From: Zoogloea ramigera
GTDB lineage: Bacteria; Pseudomonadota; Gammaproteobacteria; Burkholderiales; Rhodocyclaceae
Length of the DNA stretch: 40,442 bases
NCBI RefSeq assembly: GCF_006539865.1
Contig: NZ_BJNV01000048.1
Coordinates: 1-40,442 of the forward strand
Direction of reading: 5' to 3'
Shown one piece after another: positions 1 through 8,700 of the stretch (its first letter is position 1; every line of letters starts with the position of its first letter). The notes beneath the pieces were generated by a model. It was not told the DNA's origin and ran no database searches. It saw only the letters and a program-made list of their open reading frames with translations. The position numbers and the translations under genes were made by a program.

Positions 1-81
1 GCCCTTGGCAGGGGGGAACCGCGCTCGGTGGCCCTCCCCTCCCCAGCCGCCTTGTGGCACGAACCGTGGAGTTGCTTGTAG

Positions 82-99
82 GTGCGAGCTTGCTCGCAC
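82..99. repeat. Perfect REP-like hairpin
   Basis: An 8-bp perfect inverted repeat, GTGCGAGC and GCTCGCAC, separated by TT. The surrounding sequence resembles the well-known Pseudomonas-type REP hairpin with a GAGCTTGCTCGC core. It is not followed by a T-tract on the plus strand, so a terminator role is not supported. Only one copy was noticed in the window. Confidence 0.5.
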
Positions 100-126
100 A
101 GCACGGTGTGGTCGCCGGCAGCCAAG

Positions 127-216
127 GTAGATCGGCTTAGCGCAGCGTAACCCGACGCCCCACACCTTCGAGCGCCGCGCGGCGATGTCGGGTCACGTTG
201 TGCTGACCCGACCTAC
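127..216. repeat. Imperfect 33-bp inverted repeat pair (extragenic repeat)
   Basis: Two 33-nt arms (127-159 and 184-216) match as inverted copies at 25 of 33 positions, with 24 nt between them. Each arm carries the AGCGCAGCGTAACCCGAC type of motif, familiar from extragenic repeats scattered in gamma- and betaproteobacterial genomes. A tail-to-tail pair of such units is the usual architecture of REP-type or MITE-like elements. No transposase is present in the window, so mobility is inferred only from the family resemblance. Confidence 0.5.
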
Positions 217-425
217 GGGGCCGTTGTAGCCTTCGCGGGTGGCTGCGGTCGGGCTTTGTTCCATCCTCGGCTGCGTGCAATCGGCGGAACCTACAGCGGT
301 TTGCCCTGTCTGGCATTAAGATTGCAGTCAGCACCGCCGGCGCGCTGCTGCAATCCTTGCTGCACTCCGTCTGGCGCCACCTGGCCGCCTCCGATGAATC
401 GCTGTGTTGTCTGATCCAGGTTCCG

Positions 426-3335
426 ATGTTGCTTGCCGCCCTCGTTCTTGTCCCCTTTCTGGGTAGCCTGCTCGCCGCGGTGATGCCGGCGGATGCCCGC
501 AACCGCGAGTCGTGGCTGGCCATTGCGGTTGCGGCCGGCGGCCTCCTCATGGCCGGCTCGCTCTACCCCGACGTGGCCGCCGGGCAGGTGCTGCGCGAGG
601 AGCTGGCCTGGCTGCCCGCCCAGGGGCTGTACTTCGTGCTGCGGGTGGATGGGCTGGCGTGGGTGTTCACCATGCTGGTGCTGGCCATCGGCCTTCTGGT
701 GGTGGTGTATGCGCGCTATTACATGTCGCCGGCCGACCCGGTGCCGCGCTTCTTCGCGTTTCTGCTGGCCTTCATGGGCTCGATGCTGGGGGTGGTGCTG
801 TCGGGCAACCTGGTGCAGCTGGTGGTGTTCTGGGAGCTGACCAGCCTCACCTCATTTTTGCTGATCGGCTACTGGCACCACCGGGCCGATGCGCGGCGCG
901 GGGCGCGGATGGCCTTCACCGTTACAGCCACCGGCGGGCTGTGCCTGCTGGCGGGGGTGCTGGTGCTGGGGAACATCGTCGGCAGCTACGATCTGGATGT
1001 GGTGCTGGCGGCGGGCGAGCGCGTCCGCGCGGACGAGCTGTACCTGCCGGCGCTGGTGCTGATCGCCCTGGGGGCGCTGACCAAGAGCGCGCAGTTTCCC
1101 TTCCACTTCTGGCTGCCCCACGCGATGGCGGCGCCCACGCCGGTGTCGTCCTACCTGCACTCGGCGACCATGGTGAAGGCCGGTGTGTTTTTGCTGGTGC
1201 GGCTGTGGCCGGCGCTGGCCGGCACGCCGGAGTGGACCTGGATCATCGGCGGGGCCGGGGTGTGCACGCTCATGATCGGCGCCTTCATCGCGATCTTCCA
1301 GCATGACCTGAAGGGCCTGCTGGCCTATTCGACGATCAGCCACCTGGGGCTCATCACCACCTTGATCGGCATCGGCACGCCGCTGGCCATCGTCGCGGCG
1401 ATCTTCCACATCCTCAACCACGCCACCTTCAAGGCGTCGCTGTTCATGGCGGCCGGCATCATCGACCACGAGACGGGCACCCGTGACATGCGGGTGCTCG
1501 GCGGCCTGCGCCACGCGCTGCCGGTCACCGCCACGCTGGCCATCGTCGCCAGCGCGGCGATGGCGGGCGTGCCGCTGCTCAACGGCTTCTTGTCGAAGGA
1601 GATGTTCTTTGCCGAGACCCTGCTGGTGGGCGGCGACACCAACTGGTGGATGTCCTACGCGGCGCTGGCGATGGGGGTGTTCGGGGTGGCGTATTCGCTG
1701 CGTTTCATCTCGATCTTTTTTGGCGCGCCCAGCGAGGCGCTGCCCCGCGCGCCCCACGAGCCGCCGCGCTGGATGCGCTCGCCGGTCGAGCTGCTGGTGC
1801 TGACCTGCCTGGTGGTGGGCGTGCTGCCTGGCCTCAGCATCGAGCCGATCCTGCACGTGGCGGCCGTGGCGACCCTCGGCCCGGCAATGCCGGAATACGA
1901 CCTTGCGGTGTGGCACGGCTTCAATATTCCGCTGCTGATGAGCACGCTCGCCCTGGCCGGCGGTGTGCTGCTTTACGGGCTGCTGCGGCGCTACCTGCAG
2001 CTGAAAGAGCGCGACACGGTGCCGCTGGTGCACCGCCTCAACGGCGCGCAGATCTACGAGAACACGATGCTGCGCCTCACCCGCGGGGCCGGCTGGCTCT
2101 TGAAGCACCTCGGCACGCTGCGGCTGCAGCCCCAGTTGCTGCTGCTGATGCTGGCGCTGCTGGGGGTTCCGCTGCTGCTGGCCGGCGCGCCGCCGGCCTG
2201 GAGCGACAGCCCGCGGCAGGGCTTCGACCCCTTGTTTACGGCCATCTGGGTGATCGGCGGGGGCTGCGCGATCGCTGCCGCGTGGGTGGCCAAGTATCAC
2301 CGCCTGGCGGCGCTGGCGCTGGTGGGCGGCACGGGCGTGGTCACGGCGGCCACTTTTCTGTGGCTGTCGGCGCCCGACCTGGCGCTGACCCAGTTGATGG
2401 TGGAGACCGTCACCACGGTGCTCCTGCTGCTCGGCCTGCGCTGGCTCCCGCCGCGCATCAAGGCCGGCGCGGGCCAGCCGGCGCCCGGGCGGCTGGCCTG
2501 GCTGCGCCGGTCGCGCGACCTGCTGGTGGCGACGGCCGGCGGGCTCGCCATGGCGGCGCTCACCTACGCCGTGCTGGTGCATCCGGCCTCGGACACCATC
2601 GCCGACTTCTTCCTGCAGAACGCCCTTACCGGCGGGGGCGGCAGCAACGTGGTGAACGTTTTGCTGGTGGATTTCCGCAGCTTCGACACGTTGGGTGAGA
2701 TCACCGTGCTGGCGATCGTCGCACTCACCGTCTATGCCCTGCTCCGCCGCTTCCGCCCGGCCCCCGAGAGCGTCGCCATCCCGGCCCAGCAGCGCCACGA
2801 CGTGGACCCGGCCAGCGCGCAGACGCCGGCCGAGCAGGCGGGCAGCGGCTATCTGCTGGTGGCCGGCATCTACCTGCGCCTGCTGTTGCCCTTCATGGGG
2901 GTGGTGGCGGTGTATTTCTTCATGCGTGGCCACAACCTGCCGGGCGGCGGCTTCGTGGCGGGGCTGATCTTCTCGGTGGCGATCCTGGTGCAGTACATGC
3001 TGGCCGGCACGGTGTGGGTGGAGAGCCACCTGCAACTGCGGCCCCACCGCTGGCTGGGCTTCGGGCTGGTGCTGGCCTGCGCGACGGGTCTGGGTGCGTG
3101 GCTGTTCGGACACCCCTTCCTCACCACCCACACCGCGCATGTCGATTGGCCACTGGTGGGCGAGCTGCACCTGCCCAGCGCCTTCGTGTTCGATCTCGGG
3201 GTGTTCGTGGTGGTGGTCGGCACGACCATGCTGATGCTGGTGGCGCTGGCCCACCAGTCGCTGCGCGCCCATCGCCTGCCCGGCGACGAAGCGGCCCGGG
3301 CAGCGCCACCTGTTAGCGGACGGAGGACGCTCTGA
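426..3335 (+). CDS. mnhA: Monovalent cation/H+ antiporter subunit A fused to subunit B
   Basis: Large membrane subunit of an Mrp/Mnh/Pha-type multisubunit Na+(K+)/H+ antiporter, related to complex I subunit NuoL. The chosen ATG gives 969 aa beginning MLLAALVLVPFLG, the normal family N-terminus; an upstream in-frame ATG at 357 would add an unlikely polar leader. Proton-antiporter signatures are visible: a conserved Glu in VVFWELTSLTSF (around residue 135), LLAYSTISHLG (around 299) and HILNHATFKASLFMAAG (around 328). Residues from about 806 onward (GSGYLLVAGIYLRLLLPFMG, then GHNLPGGGFVAG) form a complete MnhB domain, so subunits A and B are one polypeptide, as in PhaAB of proteobacteria. No separate mnhB follows. 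The stop overlaps the mnhC start by one base (TGATG). Confidence 0.96.
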   Translation: MLLAALVLVPFLGSLLAAVMPADARNRESWLAIAVAAGGLLMAGSLYPDVAAGQVLREELAWLPAQGLYFVLRVDGLAWVFTMLVLAIGLLVVVYARYYMSPADPVPRFFAFLLAFMGSMLGVVLSGNLVQLVVFWELTSLTSFLLIGYWHHRADARRGARMAFTVTATGGLCLLAGVLVLGNIVGSYDLDVVLAAGERVRADELYLPALVLIALGALTKSAQFPFHFWLPHAMAAPTPVSSYLHSATMVKAGVFLLVRLWPALAGTPEWTWIIGGAGVCTLMIGAFIAIFQHDLKGLLAYSTISHLGLITTLIGIGTPLAIVAAIFHILNHATFKASLFMAAGIIDHETGTRDMRVLGGLRHALPVTATLAIVASAAMAGVPLLNGFLSKEMFFAETLLVGGDTNWWMSYAALAMGVFGVAYSLRFISIFFGAPSEALPRAPHEPPRWMRSPVELLVLTCLVVGVLPGLSIEPILHVAAVATLGPAMPEYDLAVWHGFNIPLLMSTLALAGGVLLYGLLRRYLQLKERDTVPLVHRLNGAQIYENTMLRLTRGAGWLLKHLGTLRLQPQLLLLMLALLGVPLLLAGAPPAWSDSPRQGFDPLFTAIWVIGGGCAIAAAWVAKYHRLAALALVGGTGVVTAATFLWLSAPDLALTQLMVETVTTVLLLLGLRWLPPRIKAGAGQPAPGRLAWLRRSRDLLVATAGGLAMAALTYAVLVHPASDTIADFFLQNALTGGGGSNVVNVLLVDFRSFDTLGEITVLAIVALTVYALLRRFRPAPESVAIPAQQRHDVDPASAQTPAEQAGSGYLLVAGIYLRLLLPFMGVVAVYFFMRGHNLPGGGFVAGLIFSVAILVQYMLAGTVWVESHLQLRPHRWLGFGLVLACATGLGAWLFGHPFLTTHTAHVDWPLVGELHLPSAFVFDLGVFVVVVGTTMLMLVALAHQSLRAHRLPGDEAARAAPPVSGRRTL

Positions 3336-3676
3336 TGGAGCTCACGTTATCGATCGCGGTCGGGGTGATGTTCGGCGCGGGGGTGTGGCTGATCCTGCGC
3401 CCCCGTACCTTCCAGCTCATCACCGGCTTGCTGCTGATGTCGTATGCGGTGAACCTGTTCATCTTTGCGATGGGCCGCCTGTGGGTGGCCCAGCCGCCGA
3501 TCACGCCGACGCCGGCCGTCGATCCGGCGCTGTTTGCCGACCCCGTCCCCCAGGGCCTGGTGCTCACCGCGATCGTCATCGGCTTCGCCACCACCGCGCT
3601 GTACCTGGTGATGATCATCGGCGCGCGGGGCCTCACCGGCAGCGACCACGTCGATGGCGAGGAGCCCCGCGAATGA
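3335..3676 (+). CDS. mnhC: Monovalent cation/H+ antiporter subunit C
   Basis: 113-aa membrane subunit homologous to NuoK, with three hydrophobic segments: residues about 3-22, 27-47 and 72-96. The stretch ITGLLLMSYAVNLFIFAMGR and the later GLVLTAIVIGFATTALYLVM are typical of MnhC/MrpC. It sits second in the operon, overlapping mnhA by one base and mnhD by four bases (ATGA), which implies translational coupling. Length and motifs agree with the family; no anomaly seen. Confidence 0.95.
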   Translation: MELTLSIAVGVMFGAGVWLILRPRTFQLITGLLLMSYAVNLFIFAMGRLWVAQPPITPTPAVDPALFADPVPQGLVLTAIVIGFATTALYLVMIIGARGLTGSDHVDGEEPRE

Positions 3677-5295
3677 GCGCCCTGCCCTGGATGCAGCACC
3701 TCATCGTGGTGCCCGTGCTGCTGCCGCTGCTGGTGGGCGCGCTGCTGATCCCGGTTGCGCAGAACCGCCACGGGTTCAAGTTTGCGGCCAGCGCGGTGAG
3801 CGGCGTGCTGCTGTGGCTGCTGTCGCTGGCCCTGCTGGGCATGGCCGACGGCGGCCACTGGCCGGACGGCATCGGCGTCTATCTGGCCTCGAACTGGGCG
3901 GCGCCCTTCGGCATCGCGCTGATGGTCGACCGCCTCTCGGCCCTGATGCTGGTGCTCACCTCGACCATCGCCCTCGCCGCGCTGGTGTTCGGGGCACGCC
4001 GCTGGGACCGGGTGGGGGTGCATTTCCATTCGCTGTTCCAGTTTCTGCTGATGGGGCTCAACGGCGCCTTCCTCACCAACGACCTGTTCAACCTGTTCGT
4101 GTTCTTCGAGGTGATGCTGGCGGCCTCCTACGGCCTCGTTCTGCACGGCTACAACCTGCGCCGCATCCAGGCCGGCATGCAGTATGTGGCGGTCAACCTG
4201 GTGGCGTCGCTGTTGTTCCTGATCGGGGTGTCGCTGATCTACGGCGCCACCGGCACCCTCAACATCGCCGACCTGACCCTGCGCGTGGCGGCGCTCGGGC
4301 CGCAGGACACCTATCTGCTGCGCATCGGGGCCAGCGTGCTGGCGCTGGCTTTCCTGACCAAGGGCGCGATGTGGCCGCTCGGCTTCTGGCTGCCCACCAC
4401 CTACGCCGCCGCGTCGCCGCCTGTCGCGGCGATGCTGGTGCTGATGACCAAGGTCGGCGTGTATGCGCTGCTGCGCGTCTGGCTGGCGGTGTTCGGCGAC
4501 GCGGCGGGCGAGCTCGAGGGCTTCGGCCTGGCGGCGCTCTCGGTGGGCGGCATGGCGACCCTGCTGTTCGGGGCCGTAGGCATGCTCGCCAGCCAGGACG
4601 GCGGGCGCATGGCGGGCTACGGGGCGATCATCTCGTCGGGCACGTTGCTGGCGGTGCTCGGGCATTCGGGCAGCGCGGTGCTCGCGTCGGGGCTTTACTA
4701 CCTGATCGGCTCGACCCTGGCGATGGCGGCCTTCATGTTGCTGATCGAGCTCACCGAGCGCATCCGCCCGCCGGGCGCCGCGCTGCTGGCGATCACCATG
4801 GAGGCCTTCGCCATCGAGGACAAGCCCGAAGACCCGGTGGGCGTGGGCATCCCCGGCACCTTGGCCTTCCTGGGCCTCAGCTTCGTGGCCTGCGCGCTGG
4901 TCATCAGCGGCATGCCGCCGCTGTCGGGCTTCGTGGCCAAGTTCAGCCTCTTCCATGCGCTCCTGGCGATGCCGGGCCGGGTGCCCCCGGCCACCTGGCT
5001 GCTGATCGCGCTGATGCTGCTGGCCGGGCTGGCGGCGATCATCGCGCTGATGCGCCTGGGCGTGCGCACCTTCTGGGCCTCGGGCGCCGTCACGCCGCCG
5101 CGGCTGCAAATCTCGGAGGTGCTGCCGGTGGGCGGGCTGGTGGCGCTGTGCGTGGCGCTGACCCTGCAGGCCGGCGCGGTGTTCGATTACCTGAGCCGCA
5201 CGGTGGACGGGCTGGCGCGCAGCGGCTCCTACACCGAGCGGGTGCTGGGCGAGCCGCCCGTGATGCGGCCGGCGGGCGGGGAGGTGGCGCGATGA
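3673..5295 (+). CDS. mnhD: Monovalent cation/H+ antiporter subunit D
   Basis: 540-aa NuoM/NuoN-like proton-translocating subunit of the Mnh complex. The start is the ATG overlapping the mnhC stop (ATGA), giving MSALPWMQHLIVVPVLLPLL; the open frame continues further upstream only as a shadow of mnhC. The key acidic residue lies in FFEVMLAASYGLVLHGY (around residue 145), and a Lys/Pro-containing antiporter loop is visible in LTKGAMWPLGFWLPTTYA (around 228). About 14 membrane segments can be read. It overlaps mnhE by four bases. The family role, proton uptake coupled to Na+ or K+ export, is established knowledge; the ion preferred here cannot be read from sequence. Confidence 0.95.
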   Translation: MSALPWMQHLIVVPVLLPLLVGALLIPVAQNRHGFKFAASAVSGVLLWLLSLALLGMADGGHWPDGIGVYLASNWAAPFGIALMVDRLSALMLVLTSTIALAALVFGARRWDRVGVHFHSLFQFLLMGLNGAFLTNDLFNLFVFFEVMLAASYGLVLHGYNLRRIQAGMQYVAVNLVASLLFLIGVSLIYGATGTLNIADLTLRVAALGPQDTYLLRIGASVLALAFLTKGAMWPLGFWLPTTYAAASPPVAAMLVLMTKVGVYALLRVWLAVFGDAAGELEGFGLAALSVGGMATLLFGAVGMLASQDGGRMAGYGAIISSGTLLAVLGHSGSAVLASGLYYLIGSTLAMAAFMLLIELTERIRPPGAALLAITMEAFAIEDKPEDPVGVGIPGTLAFLGLSFVACALVISGMPPLSGFVAKFSLFHALLAMPGRVPPATWLLIALMLLAGLAAIIALMRLGVRTFWASGAVTPPRLQISEVLPVGGLVALCVALTLQAGAVFDYLSRTVDGLARSGSYTERVLGEPPVMRPAGGEVAR

Positions 5296-5816
5296 GCCGC
5301 TGGCTGCCCTCCCCCTTGCTGTCGATCGGCCTGCTGCTCACCTGGCTGCTGCTCAATGAGAGCGTCGCGGCGGCACACTGGCTGCTCGGCGGCGCCCTGG
5401 CGGTCGTCGCGCCGCTGCTGGTGCGGCCTCTGTTGCCCCACGGCCACGCCCGCCTGCGTCGCCCGCGGGCGCTGCTGCGGCTTTTGTGGCTGTCGGCGAT
5501 CGAGATCGTCCGGTCGGCGTTCAACGTCGGCCAGCTCATCCTGCTACGCAAGCCGGATGCGGTGAACTCGCAGTTCATCCGGGTGCCGCTCGACCTGCGC
5601 AGCCCCCACGGCCTCGCGCTGCTGTCGTGCCTGATCAACTCGACGCCCGGCACGGTGTGGGTGGATTTGCTGCCCGAGCGCCACGAGCTGCTGCTGCATG
5701 TGTTCGACCTGCACGACGAGGCGTGGTGGATCGACACCATCAAGACCAGTTACGAGGGTCCGATCATCGAGGTGTTCGAGACGGCCGGGCGCGCGCCCGA
5801 AGGAGAAAAGCCATGA
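5292..5816 (+). CDS. mnhE: Monovalent cation/H+ antiporter subunit E
   Basis: 174-aa subunit E. It has two N-terminal hydrophobic segments (SPLLSIGLLLTWLLL and AHWLLGGALAVVAPLL), then a cytosolic part with the family hallmarks LSAIEIVRSAFNVGQLIL and INSTPGTVWVDLLPERHELLLHVFD. Start by ATGA overlap with mnhD; its own end overlaps mnhF by four bases. Subunit E is required for assembly of the antiporter in studied members. No anomalies. Confidence 0.95.
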   Translation: MSRWLPSPLLSIGLLLTWLLLNESVAAAHWLLGGALAVVAPLLVRPLLPHGHARLRRPRALLRLLWLSAIEIVRSAFNVGQLILLRKPDAVNSQFIRVPLDLRSPHGLALLSCLINSTPGTVWVDLLPERHELLLHVFDLHDEAWWIDTIKTSYEGPIIEVFETAGRAPEGEKP

Positions 5817-6097
5817 CGACCACGACGCTGCTGTCGGCGGCGGTTTACTTTGCGCTGGGCTGTGTGGTGCTGGGCATGGTCTTGTGCGCGCTGCGCCTGG
5901 CGGTCGGCCCGACGGCGCAGGACCGCGTGCTGGCCCTGGATACGCTGTGGATGTGCACCATGCTGCTGGCGCTCCTGCTGGGCATCGCCCACGGCAGCCT
6001 GGTGTATTTCGAGGCGGCGCTGCTGATCGCGCTGCTCGGCTTCGTATCCACAATCGCGCTGGCCAAGTTCCTGATGCGTGGGGAGGTGATCGAATGA
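5813..6097 (+). CDS. mnhF: Monovalent cation/H+ antiporter subunit F
   Basis: 94-aa protein with three membrane helices and the typical LRLAVGPTAQDRVLALDTL motif between helices 1 and 2. A strong AAGGAG ribosome-binding site lies about 8 nt before the ATG, inside the end of mnhE. It overlaps mnhE (4 nt) and mnhG (4 nt). Length and motif match MnhF/MrpF. Confidence 0.94.
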   Translation: MTTTTLLSAAVYFALGCVVLGMVLCALRLAVGPTAQDRVLALDTLWMCTMLLALLLGIAHGSLVYFEAALLIALLGFVSTIALAKFLMRGEVIE

Positions 6098-6570
6098 GCG
6101 TCGCCACGCTGCCCTGGTGGGCTGCCGTGCCGGTGGCCGTCCTGCTCGTCATCGGCGGGCTGATCACGCTGGTGGGCACCCTTGGCCTGCTGCGCCTCAA
6201 GACCTTCTACCAGCGCATCCACGGCCCGGCGATTGCGATCTCGCTGGGAGCGGGCTGCATCCTGGTGGCGTCGATGGTGTATTTCACGGCCGCCCAGTCG
6301 CGGCTGGTGGTTCACGAGCTGCTGATCGGGGCGTTCTTGCTGATGACCGCGCCGGTGGTGGCGATGCTGCTGATGCGCGCGGCGCTGTACCGGGATCTGC
6401 GCGCCCGCCGTGCGGCTGGCCTGGACGACAATGGCGGCGATTGCGGAGAGCGCGAAAGCACGCCGGGTTTGTCGGATGAGGGGATACCGCTAGGCCAGCC
6501 CGCCGCCGGCCAGCTTCACGCCGAAGCCGATGAACAGCGCGCCGACGCCGCCGGTGGCGGTGGCCGATAG
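6094..6570 (+). CDS. mnhG: Monovalent cation/H+ antiporter subunit G
   Basis: Last gene of the antiporter operon, 158 aa. Three hydrophobic segments and the motif GTLGLLRLKTFYQRIHGPA identify MnhG/MrpG. Family members usually end at about 110-125 aa; here a hydrophilic, Gly/Asp-rich tail of about 40 residues follows RDLRARRAAG. The last 81 bases overlap the end of the convergent LysE-family gene, so this tail is probably read-through into antisense sequence after loss of an earlier stop. A shorter ancestral end is likely, but the stop at 6568-6570 is the first in frame. Confidence 0.92.
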   Translation: MSVATLPWWAAVPVAVLLVIGGLITLVGTLGLLRLKTFYQRIHGPAIAISLGAGCILVASMVYFTAAQSRLVVHELLIGAFLLMTAPVVAMLLMRAALYRDLRARRAAGLDDNGGDCGERESTPGLSDEGIPLGQPAAGQLHAEADEQRADAAGGGGR

Positions 6571-7134
6571 CCGCGGCCGGCGCCGGAAGGCGTCGGCGAG
6601 CCAGGTGCCGCCGAAGATCAATACGGACAGGTAGGCCATGCTGCAGAGCTGGACGACCACCCCCAGGATCAGGAACGACAAGGCCGGGTGGGCATAGCCG
6701 GGCGAGACGAACTGGATGAAGAAGGACACGTAGAACAGGATCGCCTTGGGGTTCATCAGGCTGATCAACAGCGCCACCCGGAACGGCCTGGCGGTGCCGG
6801 CTTCGGGCAGCGCGGGGGCCGCATCGGTGGCGGGACGGCGAGCAAGGGCCGTGCGCAGCAGGCTGAGCCCGAGAAACACCAGATAGGCCGCGCCGGCATA
6901 CTTGAGTGCCACGAAGAGCGCCGGATTGGCCTGGAACACCGACGCCACGCCGGTGGCGGCGAGGGTCATCAGGATCAGGTCGCCGACGAAGATCCCGGCT
7001 GCCCCCCGGTAGCCGGCGGCGATGCCGAAGCGCGAGGCGATGGTCATCACGTAGAGCGAGTTCGGCCCCGGGACGAGGACGATGAAGATGGTGCCGAGCA
7101 CGAAGGTGCCGAGGTCCGTGACGCCGTAGAACAC
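6490..7134 (-). CDS. LysE/RhtB-family amino-acid exporter
   Basis: About 214-aa inner-membrane exporter of the LysE/RhtB/LeuE superfamily. The N-terminus has the hallmark VGTIFIVLVPGPNSLYVM-like segment (here VLGTIFIVLVPGPNSLYVM), followed by AAGYRGAAGIFVGDL and NPKAILFYVSFFIQFV, all diagnostic. I chose the GTG at 7134 because a GGAG lies 6 nt upstream (7141-7144) and the resulting start aligns with LeuE-type proteins; the frame remains open to a TTG at 7161. The family exports amino acids such as leucine, homoserine, threonine or lysine; the substrate cannot be assigned. Its 3' end overlaps convergent mnhG. Confidence 0.88.
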   Translation of the reverse strand: MFYGVTDLGTFVLGTIFIVLVPGPNSLYVMTIASRFGIAAGYRGAAGIFVGDLILMTLAATGVASVFQANPALFVALKYAGAAYLVFLGLSLLRTALARRPATDAAPALPEAGTARPFRVALLISLMNPKAILFYVSFFIQFVSPGYAHPALSFLILGVVVQLCSMAYLSVLIFGGTWLADAFRRRPRLSATATGGVGALFIGFGVKLAGGGLA

Positions 7135-7215
7135 GCTGCGCTCCGCCTTGAAAGGGCGCAATGCTACGCGCTGCGGCCGGAGGGTTCCAGCAGGCTCAGC
7201 GCGGCAGGCGGCCGC

Positions 7216-7737
7216 TCACAGCGCCGCGACCATCGCCTCGTAGCTTTGCCCCTCGGCGGCGAGATGGGCCGACAGCACGCGCAGGCCGGCGGTGATGGCG
7301 TCGCGGGGGCCGGCCGCCTTTTCGGCGGCGAGCATCTCGGCGTACAGCACGCGCACCCGGGCGATGGCCTCTGGGCGGGCATGCCGCCTTACCGAGCGAT
7401 AGCCGGTGATCTGCCCCCGGGCGTCAGTGATGGGCGAGACGTGGGCGAACACCCAGTAGAAGCTGCCGTCCTTGCAGAGGTTTTTAACGTAACCCATGAA
7501 CTGCTCGCCCTCGGCGACGGCGTCCCACAGCAGCTGGAACACCGCCCGGGGCATGTCGGGGTGGCGGACGATGTTGTGTTGCTGGCCCACCAGCTCGGGC
7601 TCGGTGTAGCCGGAATACTCGACGAAGAGGTCGTTGACCGAGGTGATGCGGCCGGCGAGATCGGTGGTGGAGAGGATGTAGCGATCGGTGGGAAGGATAC
7701 GTTCGCTGTCGTTGGGGACGATGTGACGCGGTTTCAT
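7216..7737 (-). CDS. PAS-domain protein (Aer-like, no output domain)
   Basis: 173-aa cytoplasmic protein dominated by one PAS fold at about residues 15-120. The region PTDRYILSTTDLAGRITSVND, then FVEYSGYTEPELVGQQHNIVRHPDMP and KNLCKDGSFYWVFAHVSPI, closely follows the PAS domain of the aerotaxis sensor Aer and related chemoreceptors, whose PAS binds FAD. Unlike Aer there is no membrane anchor and no methyl-accepting domain; only a helical tail of about 50 residues follows. The start overlaps the stop of the HDOD gene by ATGA, so the two are co-translated. Sensing of redox or oxygen is an inference from the family. Confidence 0.85.
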   Translation of the reverse strand: MKPRHIVPNDSERILPTDRYILSTTDLAGRITSVNDLFVEYSGYTEPELVGQQHNIVRHPDMPRAVFQLLWDAVAEGEQFMGYVKNLCKDGSFYWVFAHVSPITDARGQITGYRSVRRHARPEAIARVRVLYAEMLAAEKAAGPRDAITAGLRVLSAHLAAEGQSYEAMVAAL

Positions 7738-8615
7738 GACGGTTTCCTGCCGCCCTGCGGCGCGGTTTGTGCCGATATGGCGAGCAGGACCTCCTCGCGG
7801 TAGTCGTCGGCAATCGGAAGGGGCGCCAGCAGCTGGGCATGGCTGGCCGCCGGAATCAGGCGCTGGAGGTTAACGAGCTGGGCCGGGATCGACGGGTGGC
7901 GGTTGTTGGCCACGATGTCCCGCGCGGTGTCGACCGCCATGCGCGCGATGTTGGCCCGCAGGGAATCGGTGCCACGGATCAGCAGCGCGATGATGGGGGG
8001 CAACTCCCAGGCCTCCACCAGCGCGAGCGTCATCTGCCGGAAGGTGAAACCGATCGCCTGCTCCTGGGCCCGCAGGGGCCGGAAGGCCCGGCCGGAGGCG
8101 AGCTCATCGGCCACCTTGAGGGGCAGCTCGGGGGCGAAGTACCACAGCAGCAGCTCGCCGCTCTCCGACAGCAGGGCCGCCAGGGCCACCTCGTCGGGCG
8201 AGACGTCGGAGCGCAGGCTGGCCCAGCCGCGGGCGATGCTGGAGGCGAGCACGGCGCGGAACTCGCAATCGTTGCGGCCCTTGCAGCTGTCGTCGCTGAC
8301 GCTGCTGGCGCTCACCAATTGGACGAGCTCGTTCCAGCCCGTGTGTAGCACGGCAGCAAGGGTGGTGGTGGTTTCCTGGCCGAGGCGCCGGGAGCGACGG
8401 TTCTCGGCATGGCGCAGCAGCTTGAGGGAGAGGTAGGGGTCGGCAAACACGTAGCCGGCCAGCTCGCGGGCCGAGATGGCCTCGGTGGACGCGGAATCGA
8501 GGCTGGCAAGCGCCTGCAGCAGGGCCTGGGTGCGCAGCAGCACCGGAATTTCCTTGTCCTTAAGGAACTCCACCCACTGGGCAACGCCCCAGCGCCATTG
8601 AAAGGAAGTCAGCAT
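7734..8615 (-). CDS. HDOD-like domain protein (paralogue of the gene at 31465)
   Basis: 293-aa soluble protein. After an N-terminal helical region (LLQALASLDSA, then ELAGYVFADPYLSLKLLRHAENR) comes an HDOD-like core containing DEVALAALLSESGELLLWYFAP and FTFRQMTLALVEAWELPPIIALLIRG. In HDOD/HD-GYP relatives the segment GLLHDIG carries metal ligands; here it reads LLSESGE, so catalytic activity is not expected. A second gene in this window (31465-32349) shares the same layout. HDOD proteins act as protein-interaction modules in signalling. Translationally coupled to the PAS gene downstream; 85 nt separate it from the HTH/pseudo-receiver gene upstream on the same strand. Confidence 0.82.
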   Translation of the reverse strand: MLTSFQWRWGVAQWVEFLKDKEIPVLLRTQALLQALASLDSASTEAISARELAGYVFADPYLSLKLLRHAENRRSRRLGQETTTTLAAVLHTGWNELVQLVSASSVSDDSCKGRNDCEFRAVLASSIARGWASLRSDVSPDEVALAALLSESGELLLWYFAPELPLKVADELASGRAFRPLRAQEQAIGFTFRQMTLALVEAWELPPIIALLIRGTDSLRANIARMAVDTARDIVANNRHPSIPAQLVNLQRLIPAASHAQLLAPLPIADDYREEVLLAISAQTAPQGGRKPS

Positions 8616-8700
8616 CCGCCCCTCTTTTTCTGCCCGCGGCCGTCCCTTTCAACTTAGGTGTTCGGTGCGCGCTCCGCCACGATATCAGCTAACGCGGGCT

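Larger units (their letters stand above)
1..425. other. Gene-free region upstream of mnhA with REP-like repeats
   Basis: I see no credible gene in these 425 bases; the open frames present have implausible arginine-rich composition. What the stretch does hold is a short perfect hairpin (82-99) and a larger imperfect inverted repeat (127-216), both listed separately. A promoter for the antiporter operon must lie here or further left, but I could not pick out a convincing -35/-10 pair. Confidence 0.6.

Noticed and set aside
852-5109. Long minus-strand open frames across the antiporter genes
   Set aside because: They lie antisense to clearly identified mnh genes and encode Gln/His/Arg-rich sequence without domains, a common effect of high third-position GC.
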